This document shows, in pieces, positions 1 to 11,608 of a DNA stretch of 64,000 nt. Numbering within the stretch: the first letter of the stretch is position 1; each line of letters starts with the position of its first letter. This stretch comes from Acanthacorydalis orientalis. Taxonomy: Eukaryota > Arthropoda > Insecta > Megaloptera > Corydalidae. The stretch is taken from NCBI GenBank assembly GCA_034766995.1, contig CM068313.1, positions 2,017,501 through 2,081,500 of the forward strand. The letters are read 5' to 3'. The notes under the pieces were generated by a model. That model saw only the letters and a list, made by a program, of their open reading frames with translations, was not told the origin of the DNA and searched no databases. Both the position numbers and the translations under genes were made by a program.

Positions 1-645
1 TGTGACTATATATTATGCAGAAAATATAATAAGCAGATATCTTAAATTAAAAAAAAGATTCCTTCAATCATTCATCACCGAATTTGGCAATAAATAAAAC
101 ACTGCCCGTTTCATCAGCCAACTGACATAGTCAATTGTTTTTTTTTGTAAACAATTTATAAAATTGAATTAATTTCTTATACTAAATCTTTTAGTTCAAC
201 CTAACTATTTTTCTACTATTTTAGATTATGTGTAAGACTAATATACATAAAAAGGTTAAAAAATAGTATCTACAACAGATTAAAATATAAATTCTTCAAT
301 ATAAAAATAAAACACTGCCAGTTCATCGACTCGAAATAAAACATGCTTCTCTCCATAAAGAATTTATAAAATTAAACTAAGCTTTTCATATCAACTTTTT
401 TCAAAGCTAACTATTTTTTCTATACCTTGGCGCTCCGAAGATGATATCATAACGCGCACAAGCATCAATTAAAATCAATCGATGATTTATTGGACATTTT
501 TGAACAGAATTTTTGTATGGTTTGTGTAGTGAAAAAAAAATCATTTGTGAAAGTATTTCATATACAGACACTATGAGGAAAATATAATTATTAAATACTC
601 TTAGTAATCGATCCTTCATCCACGGCCTCTTAAATAAAACAAAAA
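1..645. other. AT-rich left flank without a recognised gene
   Basis: No coding signal. Two short echoes of a motif reading close to aataaaacactgcc lie near 97 and 307. From about 419 to 550 there is one degenerate copy of the window's dispersed repeat (gcgctccgaagatgat, then a gatttattggacatttttga core). If the caudal-type exon at 2257-2436 is real, this stretch belongs to that gene's first intron. Confidence 0.5.
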
Positions 646-967
646 TAAAACATTTCATTAAAACGTACTTGACATGAGATTTAAAAGAAAATTGTAGAGA
701 ATGGAAATCGGACACTGACTAGATTTACTTCTGTACTCCAAAAGTAAGCTGTTGCAAATAACAACTGAACATTCAATCAGAAAACAATCAAACAGAAAAT
801 TGAACAGTCGAAAAACACGGCAATCTTGATTACATTTCATGAATATATTTCTATTTGTTTTATTCGCATTGCGTTGCTAGTCTGCATATTGTTAATTATT
901 AAAAAAAGAACGCGCTGCTTATTGACAAAAAAAGTAAACGAAGAAGGTTTAATTTTTAAGCTAAACC
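646..967 (+). repeat. Direct repeat, copy 1 of a pair
   Basis: About 320 bp that recur, with scattered mismatches and short indels, at 1717-2021 in the same orientation. Shared landmarks are acttgacatgagatttaaa, agtaagctgttgcaaataac and gcgttgctagtctgcatatt. The copies start about 1.07 kb apart, and the sequence between them is not obviously duplicated. Confidence 0.85.
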
Positions 968-1716
968 CTTACTTTCTGACGATTATTATTTTGTTCAATT
1001 CGATAAAGCATCTTTAAATCTGTGCACTTACTAAAAGTTGTATAATTTGAATTCGTGCTGATTAAAAATTTCAATTTCACAAAAGGGATTTTCATTCCCT
1101 CGCAAACTATGATTTTTTCCCGATTAGAAATATCCAATGATTGATTATGGAATATTTGGATTGTAGCTAGAATGTAATGCCACCATCTACAGAGCGTCAA
1201 GTTACAGAAAGATCTCTTTAAAAGGTGAAGATAATGGGATTTACACTGAAATTTGTATAAGCATCCATCAAAAATGATCAGTATTGGACATTTTTGTGCA
1301 GAAAAGATTGTTGTAACTTGTGGTATAGAAAATAATTGTAAAGAAAAATCTCAGGAGGGAATTCGTTAGTGAAAATAAATGAAGTGGCAGTGTCGAAAAT
1401 TATTATTTTATTCCGATTTAACAAAAAAAGTGTCTATAAAATTGGCCAAACACTTGAAATATTGTTCCAGACATAGGAGAATTTGACTGGAGGAACTGGA
1501 ACTGAGGTCTGGAAATTAAGTGATTGTTGTGGAAGGACTGGATTAAACGATATTATAAAATTAAATAGTTTGAGTACTTGCGATGGTTAAAAAGAAAGAA
1601 AATATTGAAACTAAAAATATTTTACTGTTATGAAAATATTATTACGTTTATAAATATTTGTTTATTTTATATCTGCCTTCAGTAAGAGACTACAGCTGAA
1701 AACATGTATGGATAAA

Positions 1717-2021
1717 GTAAAACATCTCATTAAAACCTACTTGATATGAGATTTAAACAAAAAGTTGCAGAGAATAGAAATCGGACACTGTGACTAGATT
1801 TACTTCTGTACTTCAAAAGTAAGCTGTTGCAAATAACAACTGAACATTCAAACAGAAAATTGAACTGTCGAAAAACACGGCAATCTTGATTACATTTCAT
1901 GGAAATATTTCTTTTTGTTTTAGACGCATTGCGTTGCTAGTCTGCATATTGTTAATTATTAAAAAACGCACTGCTTATTGACAAAAATGTAAACGAAGAA
2001 GGTTTAATCTATTAAGCTCAA
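1717..2021 (+). repeat. Direct repeat, copy 2 of a pair
   Basis: Second copy of the 646-967 repeat, slightly shorter through small deletions (for example, the aatcagaaaac segment is lost). It ends close to the putative caudal exon. No terminal inverted repeat, target duplication or coding frame was recognised, so it may be an old non-autonomous element or a local duplication. Confidence 0.85.
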
Positions 2022-2256
2022 CTCATATTTTTGTATTTGAAAATTGTCATGTACAGATGGCAACTTTCTGCGAGACAAGTGACTGTTTCATTCCCGAAAG
2101 GACTCCCGATATCTGCCTAATTTTCAGACAGGTTCATTTTTCCTATTGCTGTTATTTACATCTGACTGAAAAATCACTGTCCATTCGTCACACTCTTCAA
2201 CAAATGCAACATGACTCCGACGGGCACGTTTCGATCAAAAAAGCGGCAGTATTTAC

Positions 2257-2436
2257 CTGCATGCAATACTGCTGGTGCGGCGCCGGCACCTGCGCCTGGT
2301 GATGATATCCACTGTACCAGGCGGGTCCCGCAGGACTCGCCGCGTGATGAAACTGCGGCCCGGCGGCGCTCCCGACGCCACTCTGCTGTCTATACATGGC
2401 CATCGGGTTATAATAAGACACCATCGTCGGATCCAC
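2257..2436 (-). CDS. cad: Putative caudal-type homeobox protein, first coding exon (partial)
   Basis: The exon encodes 60 residues on the minus strand, starting MDPTM or at the second Met, VSYYNPMAMYR. It includes a GPAWYSGYHHQ segment and ends exactly at a CAG|gtaaat donor in phase 0. The MVSYYNP...MYR start and the WYSGYHH motif resemble the N-terminus of insect Caudal/Cdx proteins, homeodomain transcription factors for posterior patterning and gut identity. That match is from recalled family knowledge, not a search. No homeodomain exon is visible at 1-2250, so the rest must lie beyond the left edge after an intron of more than 2.2 kb. The second Met (2424) may be the true start because family members usually begin there. 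The exon is GC- and CpG-rich, unlike the AT-rich flank. A different homeobox or low-complexity regulator remains possible. Confidence 0.62.
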
Positions 2437-3300
2437 GGCCGATTTCTGTCCGTGCGTGCAAATATATACGATTCGAACACGCGGTGATCACCGTACGAAA
2501 ACGTCACTGTCTCAAACCCGCACGATCATCGTCCGATCGGCGATTCGTTATCCAACGGTCCGGTCGTACGGTGCGGCGCGCGATCCGAACACACGGTTTC
2601 ATTAAGGTGTACGGGAACGATGCGGACGAGGACGACGCTCTCGAACAACCACTGAACTGATTCAAAAAGGACACAGGCTCATTTGTTGGCTTACGAACGA
2701 AAAACACAGAACTACATCCGCACAACGGTCAGAACCGGAACCGCGATTCGAACGGTCGCGCTACGGCGAAACGAATAACGAACGAACGAAAATGGGATAC
2801 GAAGCAAGAGGTATTCGGACGACGGTCGATGTGACAGCGCGACGCACGGAAACTACTGTTCGTGAAACACTCACTTGTCAACATCGAATGACAGAACGGT
2901 CCTACTCAGAGTTCAATAAAGGTAAAAACGACGGATAACGGGTACGACAAACAGCACACGATCGGTTATCAGTGTGTGTGTCGTGCACGGACGATGACGT
3001 GCCGTCGTGCAGACAGAGAAAAACTGTCGATCGGAACGACGGTCTGCCGTCGCGTAGCGGCGACCAATCGGACGCGCCGTTACGACAATATGGCCGGTAC
3101 CGGCACCGCCTATCAATATGTAAATGGACGCGGCGCGGCCAATCGACGACGAGAACACAAGAGCCGGCCGTGTGTTGTTTATACGCGGACGTTGTTGTGT
3201 TGTCTTTTTGCCACGACCGTGCGACAGTGGGGGCGACGTGACCGTACGGAATAGCACGGGACCGACGTACGTTCGAGCGCGCGACGAACGAAGATAGAAC
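2437..3300 (-). promoter_or_regulatory. GC/CpG-rich island upstream of the caudal-type exon
   Basis: This stretch of about 860 bp is strikingly rich in CG dinucleotides (repeated cgacg, cggtcg and acgaacga words) inside an AT-rich neighbourhood. It directly precedes the start codon of the minus-strand exon, so it is probably the 5' UTR and promoter. Read on the minus strand, a gattggccgcgccgcgtcc segment near 3129-3147 carries an inverted CCAAT-like box. Short ORFs on both strands follow from the low stop-codon density and show no recognised protein. No transcription start was determined. Confidence 0.45.
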
Positions 3301-3576
3301 GATAGAACGCCAGTTTGCGTGATCTCCTGTTTATTCTCTTTCTTTTTTTTCCCACTATTTTATATTTATTCTCCTGAAATGTTTTTTAATGATAATGTTT
3401 GAATGGGATTTTCATTGTCAGCCGTATCGCTATTAACTGTATTTTTTTATACGTGCATTTTTCAAAATGTTACATTACTTTCATACAGTGACATTTTATA
3501 AGTAAATGAAACAGTTTTCGGTTACTCGAAATATCTAATGTTTTTACAGTGGGTCAGGGTCGGTCTATTTACCTTC

Positions 3577-3649
<73 letters not shown>

Positions 3650-3830
3650 TGTAATGATCTGATCGCACAAGGATTTATGAAGCCTTCAGCGAAACTATCA
3701 GGTTATAAAACAAACGAAATGTTTTTTTCGAAACAATGGAATGTGTTTCGAAACAAAGATACATCGACGAACAAAACATTTACCCGTACATTTGTTAAAG
3801 GTCGATTTAGACCGACTTTAGAAGGCAGAA
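3301..3830. other. AT-rich spacer
   Basis: T-rich sequence between the GC island and the minisatellite. Apart from the (AT)n tract nothing recognisable was seen; ORFs are short and without family resemblance. Confidence 0.5.
3580..3646. repeat. (AT)n microsatellite
   Basis: Uninterrupted AT dinucleotide run of about 67 bp. Confidence 0.97.
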
Positions 3831-4001
3831 TTTGAAGGATTTATTGATTAAATTATATATATATATATATATGGAGAGAGAGGAAAAGAGAGAGAGAGGA
3901 AGAGATAGAGAAAGAGAATGTACCGTAAATGAAATGCTTTTTCAGAATCTTGTAAAATTAGTTTCAGACTCGATGAATTTGAAGGATTTATTAATTAATT
4001 T

Positions 4002-4033
<32 letters not shown>

Positions 4034-4420
4034 AAGAGAGAGAGAGAGAGAGCGAGGAAGAGAGAGAATGTACCGTAAATGAAATACTTTTTCAGAATCA
4101 TTTAGAATTAGTTTTAAACTTGATGAATTTGAAGGATTTTTTAATTAAATTATATACAGGGAGAGAGAGAGAAAGAGAGAGAGCGATGAAGAGAGAGAAT
4201 GTACCGTAAATGAAATGCTTTTTCAGTATCTTGTAAAATTAGTTTCAGACTTGATGAATTTGAAGGATTTATTAATTAAATTATATATATATATATAGAG
4301 AGAGAGAGGGGGGGAGGGGAGGAAGAGAGAAAATGTACCGTAAATGAAATGCTTTTCAGAATTTTGTAAAATTAGTTTCAGACTCGATGAATTTGAAGGA
4401 TTTATTAATTAAATTATATG
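3831..4420 (+). repeat. Composite minisatellite (unit 131-150 bp) carrying (TA)n-(GA)n
   Basis: The anchor tttgaaggat recurs at 3831, 3978, 4128, 4259 and 4392, giving four full units and a partial fifth. Each unit runs from a conserved head, through a short (TA)n and a purine (GA)n tract of variable length, into a conserved tail (atgtaccgtaaatgaaatgc, then a run through agtttcagactcgatgaa). Unit length varies through the TA and GA tracts and a few small indels outside them. The open plus-strand frame across it reads low-complexity Ile-Tyr and Arg-Glu stretches and is a by-product of the repeat. Confidence 0.93.
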
Positions 4421-5340
4421 TCTTCATTGTCTGTCTGTGATGATAGAATTCTTGCTAAAACCAATAGTAAAGAACAGATAATTCATCCGAAAAATGATGA
4501 ATACTTCCAGGAAAATGAATCGATGGAATCTGTGGTACAAGAATATTTAATTACAATTCGAGGATTATTGTTAAGTCTCCAAGATATTCCAAGCTAGAAG
4601 TAAATGGTACTTTTCAGATCCTGAAAGTACTTCCGAAAATGTGATGTGAATATTTATCAGTCTGCTCATTCACTGATTAGAAGACATACATTTTTCTCTG
4701 CCTCGACGTTCTGTGGATTTGTGTATCGTCCCCACCCCACAAACAACAATCAAAAAGAATTTTCGAGTAGAAAAGAGTTTTAATGTCTAGGGATGAGTGA
4801 AAATTCATTTATTCAAAAAAACATAAATTTTTGAATTGTTGATTTCGCGGAAAATCTTCCGTCCAGTACAAGAGTGTCCCAGAAATGTAAACAGTCGAAA
4901 AATCCAACGTTCATGAAACAGTACCCGCGTGTTCATGTGCTCGTGTGCACGGACAGTGATTGATAAATAAATGCATACAGAAGCATTTGCCATGTTCACA
5001 GTTATTAATCTGCAGAATCACTGAGCACGATTATATAAAACTTTCTAAAAAAAAAATAAAATCCGCATACGTTTTTATGCACGGTGAACAAAATAATGTG
5101 CGCGCTGCATGAAAACTTTCATAAGGCACCGGCACTCTTTTTTTTATTTGTTTATCCGCGACGGCCATGTCCGATGAACAATCAATCGACCGCTACCGTG
5201 AGAGCTTCGATCGGAATCACATAAAAACTGCTCGTGTCTCATAGACGGATCCATTTTTCACCCCACGAACCGCAAGGAATTTTCCTGATCAAACGTTCAA
5301 TGAATCATTGTTCTTCAATAGTGTTTATTTTTATAGCTGG
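4421..5340. other. Gene-free AT-rich spacer
   Basis: No recognisable gene or element. Only short unrelated ORFs on both strands. Confidence 0.45.
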
Positions 5341-5356
5341 GGCTGTCAGGTATACC

Positions 5357-5360
<4 letters not shown>

Positions 5361-5424
<64 letters not shown>
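5361..5424. repeat. (AT)n microsatellite
   Basis: AT run of about 64 bp that marks the left border of the first copy of the duplicated satellite block (see 11609-14280). Confidence 0.97.
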
Positions 5425-5426
<2 letters not shown>

Positions 5427-5429
5427 CAA

Positions 5430-5770
5430 AAACAACGAAACTTGATTAAACTAATTCAATGTATTTTTGATCGTAGTTAGTTATCGTGTGGGAAAATAAA
5501 AAAAGTTTTATGTTACAGACATAAGACATAGATTTTCAATTTTTTCAATAATTTATTAAACTGTCAAAGTGTTATATTTGATTTTTCCATGCGTTGATAA
5601 TGGTTCTGTGATTGAAGATAATGGAATCGGCGCAACATGCGCATAGACAATACTAAATATCTATCAATCATGCCGAACAGGGATCAATTATTGAACATTT
5701 TTGATCAGGAAATTTCTTTGTAGTTTGTAGGATGTATAAAAAATTCATTTGTGAAAAACAAATTCGAATA
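5430..5770 (+). repeat. Flank shared with 11745-12110, containing a dispersed-repeat copy
   Basis: Starting from acaacgaaacttgatta, this 340-bp segment aligns along its length with 11745-12110 (landmarks ttagttatcgtgtgggaaaa, gatgttacagaca-type word, gaagataatggaatcggc, gcgcatagacaatac). It includes a copy of the dispersed family core (gatcaattattgaacatttttgatca). It joins the microsatellite to the 84-bp array. Confidence 0.85.
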
Positions 5771-6490
5771 CTATTTATTTCTGAATGGACAGCTATGGAA
5801 TTAACAATAAATGTTTTGTAAAAAAAAATATTTATGAAAATCAAAATCGAATACTATTTATTTTTGAATAGACAGCTATGGAATTAACAATAAATGTTTT
5901 GTAAAAAAATTCATTTATGAAAATGAAATTCGAATACTATTTATTTCCGAATAGACAGCTATGGAATTAACAATAAATGTTTTGTACAAAAAAATCATTT
6001 GTGAAAATCAAATTCGAATACTATTTATTTCTGAATGTACAGCTATGGAAGTAACAATAAATGTTTTGTATAAAAAATTCATTTGTGAAAAACAAATTCA
6101 AATACCATTTATTTAAAATAGACAGCTAGGGAATTAACAACAAATGTTTTGTATAAAAAAAATCATTTGTGAAAATCAAATTCGAATACTATTTATTTAG
6201 AATAGACAGCTATGGAATTAACAATAAATGTTTTGTATAAAAAAAATATTTGTGAAAATCAAATTCGAATATTATTTATTTCCGAATAGACAGCTATGGA
6301 ATTAACAATAAATGTTTTGTATAAAAAAATATTTGTGAAAATCAAATTCGAATACTATTTATTTAGAATAGACAGCTATGGAATTAACAATAATTGTTTT
6401 GTAAAAAAATTCATTTGTGGAAATCAACTTTCGAATACTATTTATTTTTAAATGGACAGCTATGGAATTAACAATAAAAGTTTTGTATAA
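5745..6490 (+). repeat. Tandem satellite, unit about 84 bp, about 9 copies
   Basis: The word acagctatggaa recurs near 5789, 5871, 5955, 6039, 6121 (variant), 6206, 6290, 6370 and 6460. Each unit contains ttcgaatactatttattt, the acagctatgg word, attaacaataaatgttttgt, a poly-A stretch and catttgtgaaaatca. The paralogous block at 12040-12110 has only one such unit, so this array expanded after the two blocks diverged. Confidence 0.95.
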
Positions 6491-6494
6491 AAAA

Positions 6495-7190
6495 ATCTGG
6501 AACTTTACTGGAAAAAAATTCTTGAATTTACAAAAATGGTTGTATATCTAGATACGGGCCTGTATTTTATCATGGAAGTTTTGGATTTTACAAAAAAAAT
6601 TCGTGGGTTCATAAAAACGTTTGTATGTCTAGATATGGGCCTGTATCTTATCATGAACGGTCTGAACTCTACTAGAAAAAATTCGTGAATTTACAAAAAT
6701 GGTTGTATATCTAGATATGGGCCCGTATTTTATCATGGAAGTTTTGGATTTTACTAGAAAAATTCGTGGATACATAAAAACGATTGTATGTCTAGATATG
6801 GGCCTGCATCTTATCATGTACCGTCTAAAATCTAGTAGAAAAAATTCTTAAATTTACAAAAATGGTTGTATATCTAGATACGGGCCTGTATTTTATCACA
6901 GAAGTTTTGGATTTTACTAGAAAAATTCGTGGATACATAAAAACGATTGTATGTCTGGATACGGGCCTGTATCTTATCATACAAGGTCTGGCATTTACAA
7001 GAAAAATTCGTGAATTCACAAAAATATTTGTATGTATGGATATGGGCCTATACCTCTGATGATCGGAACTCCGCTAAAAAAAAATCGAGAGTACACAAAG
7101 ATGCATGCACGTCGAAAAACGAGCCTGTATCTAACGACATACTGCCCAAAATTTCCTAGAAAAATTCTTGAGTGTGTATAAATGTCCATG
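6495..7190 (+). repeat. Tandem satellite, unit about 81 bp, block 1 (about 8 copies)
   Basis: Anchors tgtatatctagata / tgtatgtctagata occur at 6541, 6622, 6704, 6785, 6867, 6949 and 7029, spaced 80-82 bp. Two subtypes alternate, one with gttgtatatctagatacggg and one with tgtatgtctagatatggg, which suggests a dimeric unit of about 162 bp. Because 81 is a multiple of three, frames stay open on both strands with a 27-residue period, so these ORFs do not imply coding. Confidence 0.94.
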
Positions 7191-8030
7191 TCTTATGTCT
7201 AAACAAAAGCCACTGAAAAACAACCTTGGACGATTTCATTAAATACTATTTGACAAAAAAAACATTGTTACTTTTTAAGAATTTACAAAAAAATACACAG
7301 CTGTATCCATAATCACTACCAAAACAGTGCCAATTTTCACTTGTTAACAGTGTTTTATAGACCACTAGATCTAGTCGTACTCACACACTTATTCTTTATT
7401 AATTTAATAACGATATTCAGATCTAGTGGCACGGTAATCGCTAATAACCAGTGACACCCAGTTGGAATTTTCAGTGAAACATGACAGTTCTTATTCCCCG
7501 AATCTGAATTTCCCTGAATTTTCCTAGCACACTCACTTATGAACCAAGCACGGAATATATAATATAATTTTTTGTTCGTTTTTTCTCGGTGCGACTGAGA
7601 AACAAACGATTGCTCTAATAAACCCCAATTAAAGTCGATCGGCACCGGCTGAGAGGCATGTGGTAAGCGCGTATAATAGAAATCGATCCGCGAAAACAAA
7701 TAAATGCATTTGATTTACAAATCGTCGAGAACGCGATCGTTTCGAACACTGGCCAGTTGATTGATTGATCGTTCGAGGCCGCGGTGGCATTTCAAACGCG
7801 GACCGAAATATGTCTCGGATGTAATTGCTCCGATCTGAAACGAAATGTCGATCCGTCCGTTTTATATCTTCGCTCTAAATAGAGAGATCGGTGTGACTAT
7901 GGCACACGTGCAAAGCTTCGGTCGTACATTTCGATATGGCGTTTAAATGTGGGCTTGTTTCGATTGTGACACTGGCTGGATACATTCGCACGGATTGTTG
8001 CTTCTTTCATCCTACAAACGGCAAACCGTT
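7191..8030. other. Spacer with moderate GC, no recognised gene
   Basis: A 114-codon minus-strand frame at 7355-7699 is open but resembles no family I know and lacks codon-use contrast. The part at 7600-7960 is somewhat richer in CG than its flanks. Confidence 0.4.
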
Positions 8031-8034
8031 CTGG

Positions 8035-9065
8035 TCAAAAATGTTTAGTTAATCATTGTTGATCATTTTGGTTGTTGCTTGTTCGCATTTCGATAACGAT
8101 TTCGTCATTCTCGAAGACCGAAGCACAGAAAAGAGATTTTGCCAACAATCATCAATAATATTAAGCTGTTAACATTTTTCATTGTTGCTTATTCGTATTT
8201 CGAGTCGATTCCGTCATTCGCAAAGCATTAAAGTGCAGAAAAGAGATTTTTACAAACGATCATTAATAATAAAAAGCTGTTGAACATTTTAGATTCATGC
8301 TTATTCGCATTTCGATGACGATTCCGTCATTCTCGAAGCACCAAAGTACAGAAAAGAGGTTTTTTCAACAATCATCAATAATAGTAGGCTGTTGAGCATT
8401 TTTGATTGTCGCCTATATGCATTTCGATGACGATTTCGTCATTCTTGAAGCATTAAGTCCATAAAAGAGGTTTTTTCAAAAATCATCAATAATAGTAGGC
8501 TGTTGAAAATTTTTGATTGTTGCTTATTTGCATTCCGAGTCGATTCCGTCATTCTCAAAGCAGAAACGTACATAAAAGGGATTTTTTCAAAAAACATCAA
8601 CAATAATAAGGTGTTGAACATTTTTAATTGTTGATTATACGCATTTAGATGACGATTCCGTCATTCTCGAAGCATTCAAGTGCAGAAAAGAGATTTTTAC
8701 AAGCAATCATCAATAATAAAATGCAGTTGAACATTTTTATTGTTGCTTATTCGCATTCCGAGTCGATTCTGTCATTCTCAAATCAGAAACGTAAAAGGAG
8801 GGATTTTTTCAAAAAACATCAACAATAATAAGCTTTTGAACATTTTTGATTATCGCTTATTCGCATTCCAAGTCGATTCCGTCATTCTCGAAGCATCAAA
8901 GTACAGAAAAGATATTTTTTCAACAATCATTAATAATAAGAAGCTGTTGAACAATTTTGATTGTTGTTTATTCGCATTCCGAGTCGATGCCGTCATTCTC
9001 GAAGCAGAAACGTACAGAAAAAAGATTTTTCAACAAACATCAACAATAAAAACTGTTGATCATTT
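8035..9065 (+). repeat. Tandem array, unit about 111 bp, about 9 copies
   Basis: The word cgtcattctcgaag (with variants) recurs at about 8103, 8212, 8325, 8437, 8547, 8659, 8770, 8880 and 8991, spacing 109-113 bp. Each unit has gttgaacatttttgattgtt, gcttattcgcatttcga, the cgtcattctc word, cagaaaagagattttt and aacaatcatcaataata. The same words form the dispersed repeat found singly elsewhere in the window, so the array looks like a tandem amplification of that element. Frames across it are by-products. Confidence 0.94.
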
Positions 9066-11240
9066 CTGATCAGACTTTTTTACGGTTTATTGAATGAAAA
9101 AAATGCGTCCGTAAAAGTGGGTGCCTGTTCTTAAAGCATATAACTTTATCATAGATTATTTTATTATAGGGTACATTTCCAATGCATTTATTTTTTTATT
9201 TTTGACGCATTTCGTCAGTTTTAAAAACGACCATTATCGAATTTCTTTCACATAGGATTACAATAAAAAATATATAATGATCGTACAATAAAAACACCTT
9301 CAAACAAATTAAAAAATAACAATTTCTTTCCTCCAGAATAAAATTTATAGATGAAAAATTGTGTTTCTGTCAAGGAGATGATTTTCATTTGGACCGGTTT
9401 TAACCTGAAATATGCTCAAGAAATTTAATAAAAGAAAAAGAATACATATATTAGGAAACGAGGAATAAAAAATACATCCTTAACAATTCTCAGACTTATT
9501 TATAAAAGAAACGTCCATTTTTGTTTATCTTTTTAATGCATGACTTCGATAATCGATTTAAAAGCATCTCTACGTCACAGCACAGTTCTGACACTGCGAC
9601 TAATTTCACTTTTACAGGAACGAATTCTCTCTTTCCACCCCATAAACTATAGAAATGTTCAATTAATGATCATTTTCGATTGTTGTTCATACGAATTTCG
9701 ATGGGAAAGATACAGAAAAACAGGTTAGAACTCTTAGAATGTTACAATATTCATTCGGAATCGAACATGTTATCCGGTATTTATTTTCAAAAACTGTTTA
9801 ATTTCTTTTACAACGCTATCGAATCGATTTTTCTAAACATTAACGATTTTAAATTAATGATATATTTATTTTCATTTCATCGAACGATAATGTCTTAAAA
9901 AATGACTGTTGTAGAAGCTGTTTTAAAAACATAACCAAACTGGAATATATTCTATAAGAACTATGATTGTGTGCATATAAGATTGTTCATTGTCTAGTAA
10001 CCTGTGACGTGTCTAAGACAACTAATATGTTTCCATGACAACGATCGAAGCACACTATTAGATAAAGACGTTTATTTTTATGTGAAAAAACAATAAAAGT
10101 TACAGGTAGAAATTTTGCATAATTTTACAATTGTCTTGTGTAATGCGCGCTCTTATTATCCAATTATATACTCAGTCCAATGAATACATGATTTTATACA
10201 TGATTAGATGTCAAATGACGACCCAATATATACATATAGCCGGCTATGATTTGAAACAATTGCGATATTTCCATAGTAATTACCAGAGCATACTATAGGG
10301 TTGGTAAATTTTTTTTATAGGATCTTAGAAAACGGACGGTGAAGTTTAACAAAAAAATAAATAAATTATAAAATAACTATTATGAATTATTAATACAATA
10401 ATTTGTTTTTTTGTAAATGGATTATTTTTTCATTACCAAAAAAATCAAATTTTCTAATCAAAAATGTCCAATAAATCATTGTTGATTGTTTATTATGTTA
10501 AAGTTGATAGTGATGTTAACATTCTTACAGCGCTAAGAGATTTTGCTACATTTTGGTGATTTAAGGAAATGAACACAAACAAAAATTATTATTAATAATC
10601 ATTTATTGAACATTTTTGATCACAAAAACTTTATAATTTGTCGAATGAAAAATTAATTAAATTGTGAAAATGTATCTATCTGTTTGTATGTGTGTGAAAA
10701 AGAGAAAGACAAAGTATTTCTGTACATAAATTGAATTTTAAAAAAAATGAATAAAAATCGCCGATTTCCATTTGTTTTATTTATAAATATCATCTGTTTC
10801 GTCCGCAGCCGGGTTGATTTTCAATAAGTCGCACGTTATGATAAATAAATACAACATTCGTTTGTTTAATTCAAAGCATTCTTATTAGTTATTATGATGG
10901 TTCGTTTTTCTCAAAGCACGTTTGACTTTTATTTAATTATGTTAATCTTGTTAACACTTACTAGATTGTTTATAGTCATAGGTTTTGTGATTTATAACAG
11001 TACACAGAGTAGAAATGAAGACAAAATGGACGAAATGTTAATCCGCTCTACAAAAAAAAAATGAATCCAAGCGGTAACGCCTTGTTTTTTTCGTCGAAGT
11101 CTATTAAAAGAACTTCTCGAATAGAAACGTTCAGATAAACAGAGTGTTTGAAAACAGATTTGTTTCTAGAAAATCAGTTGTATCACATCAATCGGATTAT
11201 CGGTCAGAAACATCGACTTAGACAGAACTGTATACAGACA
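9066..11240. other. AT-rich gene-free region with scattered dispersed-repeat copies
   Basis: Degenerate copies of the dispersed family lie near 9640-9700, 10440-10500 (inverted) and 10570-10690. No gene was recognised. Confidence 0.5.
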
Positions 11241-11241
11241 C

Positions 11242-11593
11242 TTAGAGTTCGTCTGTGATCTGGTCGTCGTGTAATCTGACCTGTAAAATCATTACCGAAG
11301 TAGTAAATACGAAAAAGATACCGCATAACGGTGCTCGGCTCACTAAATGCTCAACCACCTGCGTGGAAATCCCTTGTAAGCCAGTTATATTGCATTGTAT
11401 CGAACAAACAGTGCCCTTCGGCGTGTTGCTCGCCTGTCTAGCTTGCACGATAATTGCACGACGCTGTAAAAATAATCTTGTGAATATGATTTTCAAATTT
11501 CAGCTCTGGCACGCAGAACCACTCCGTTTCGGATGTAATAAATATTATTGTTGTTATTATCGTTATTGTATTATTGTTATTGTGTTGTTGTGA
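11242..11593. other. Unassigned open segment, both strands
   Basis: About 270 bp of near-balanced composition in an AT-rich setting are open on the plus strand (112 codons, a CLACTIIARR-type hydrophobic stretch) and on the minus strand (84 codons, a hydrophobic PLCGIFFVFTTSVMILQV stretch). A possible acceptor, tttttacag|CGTCG, precedes the minus-strand frame and a TAA ends it. I recognise no family in either frame. It could be a lone exon or a non-coding segment. Confidence 0.25.
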
Positions 11594-11604
11594 CGTACAA
11601 CAGA

Positions 11605-11608
<4 letters not shown>

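Noticed and set aside
3832..4209. 125-codon frame of Ile-Tyr and Arg-Glu repeats
   Set aside because: Translation of the (TA)n-(GA)n minisatellite, not a protein gene.
6629..7159. Repetitive ORFs on both strands
   Set aside because: Same 81-bp satellite as above.
8035..9065. Possible CRISPR array (regular repeats about 111 bp)
   Set aside because: No repeat/spacer alternation: the entire unit is repeated, and the genome is eukaryotic.
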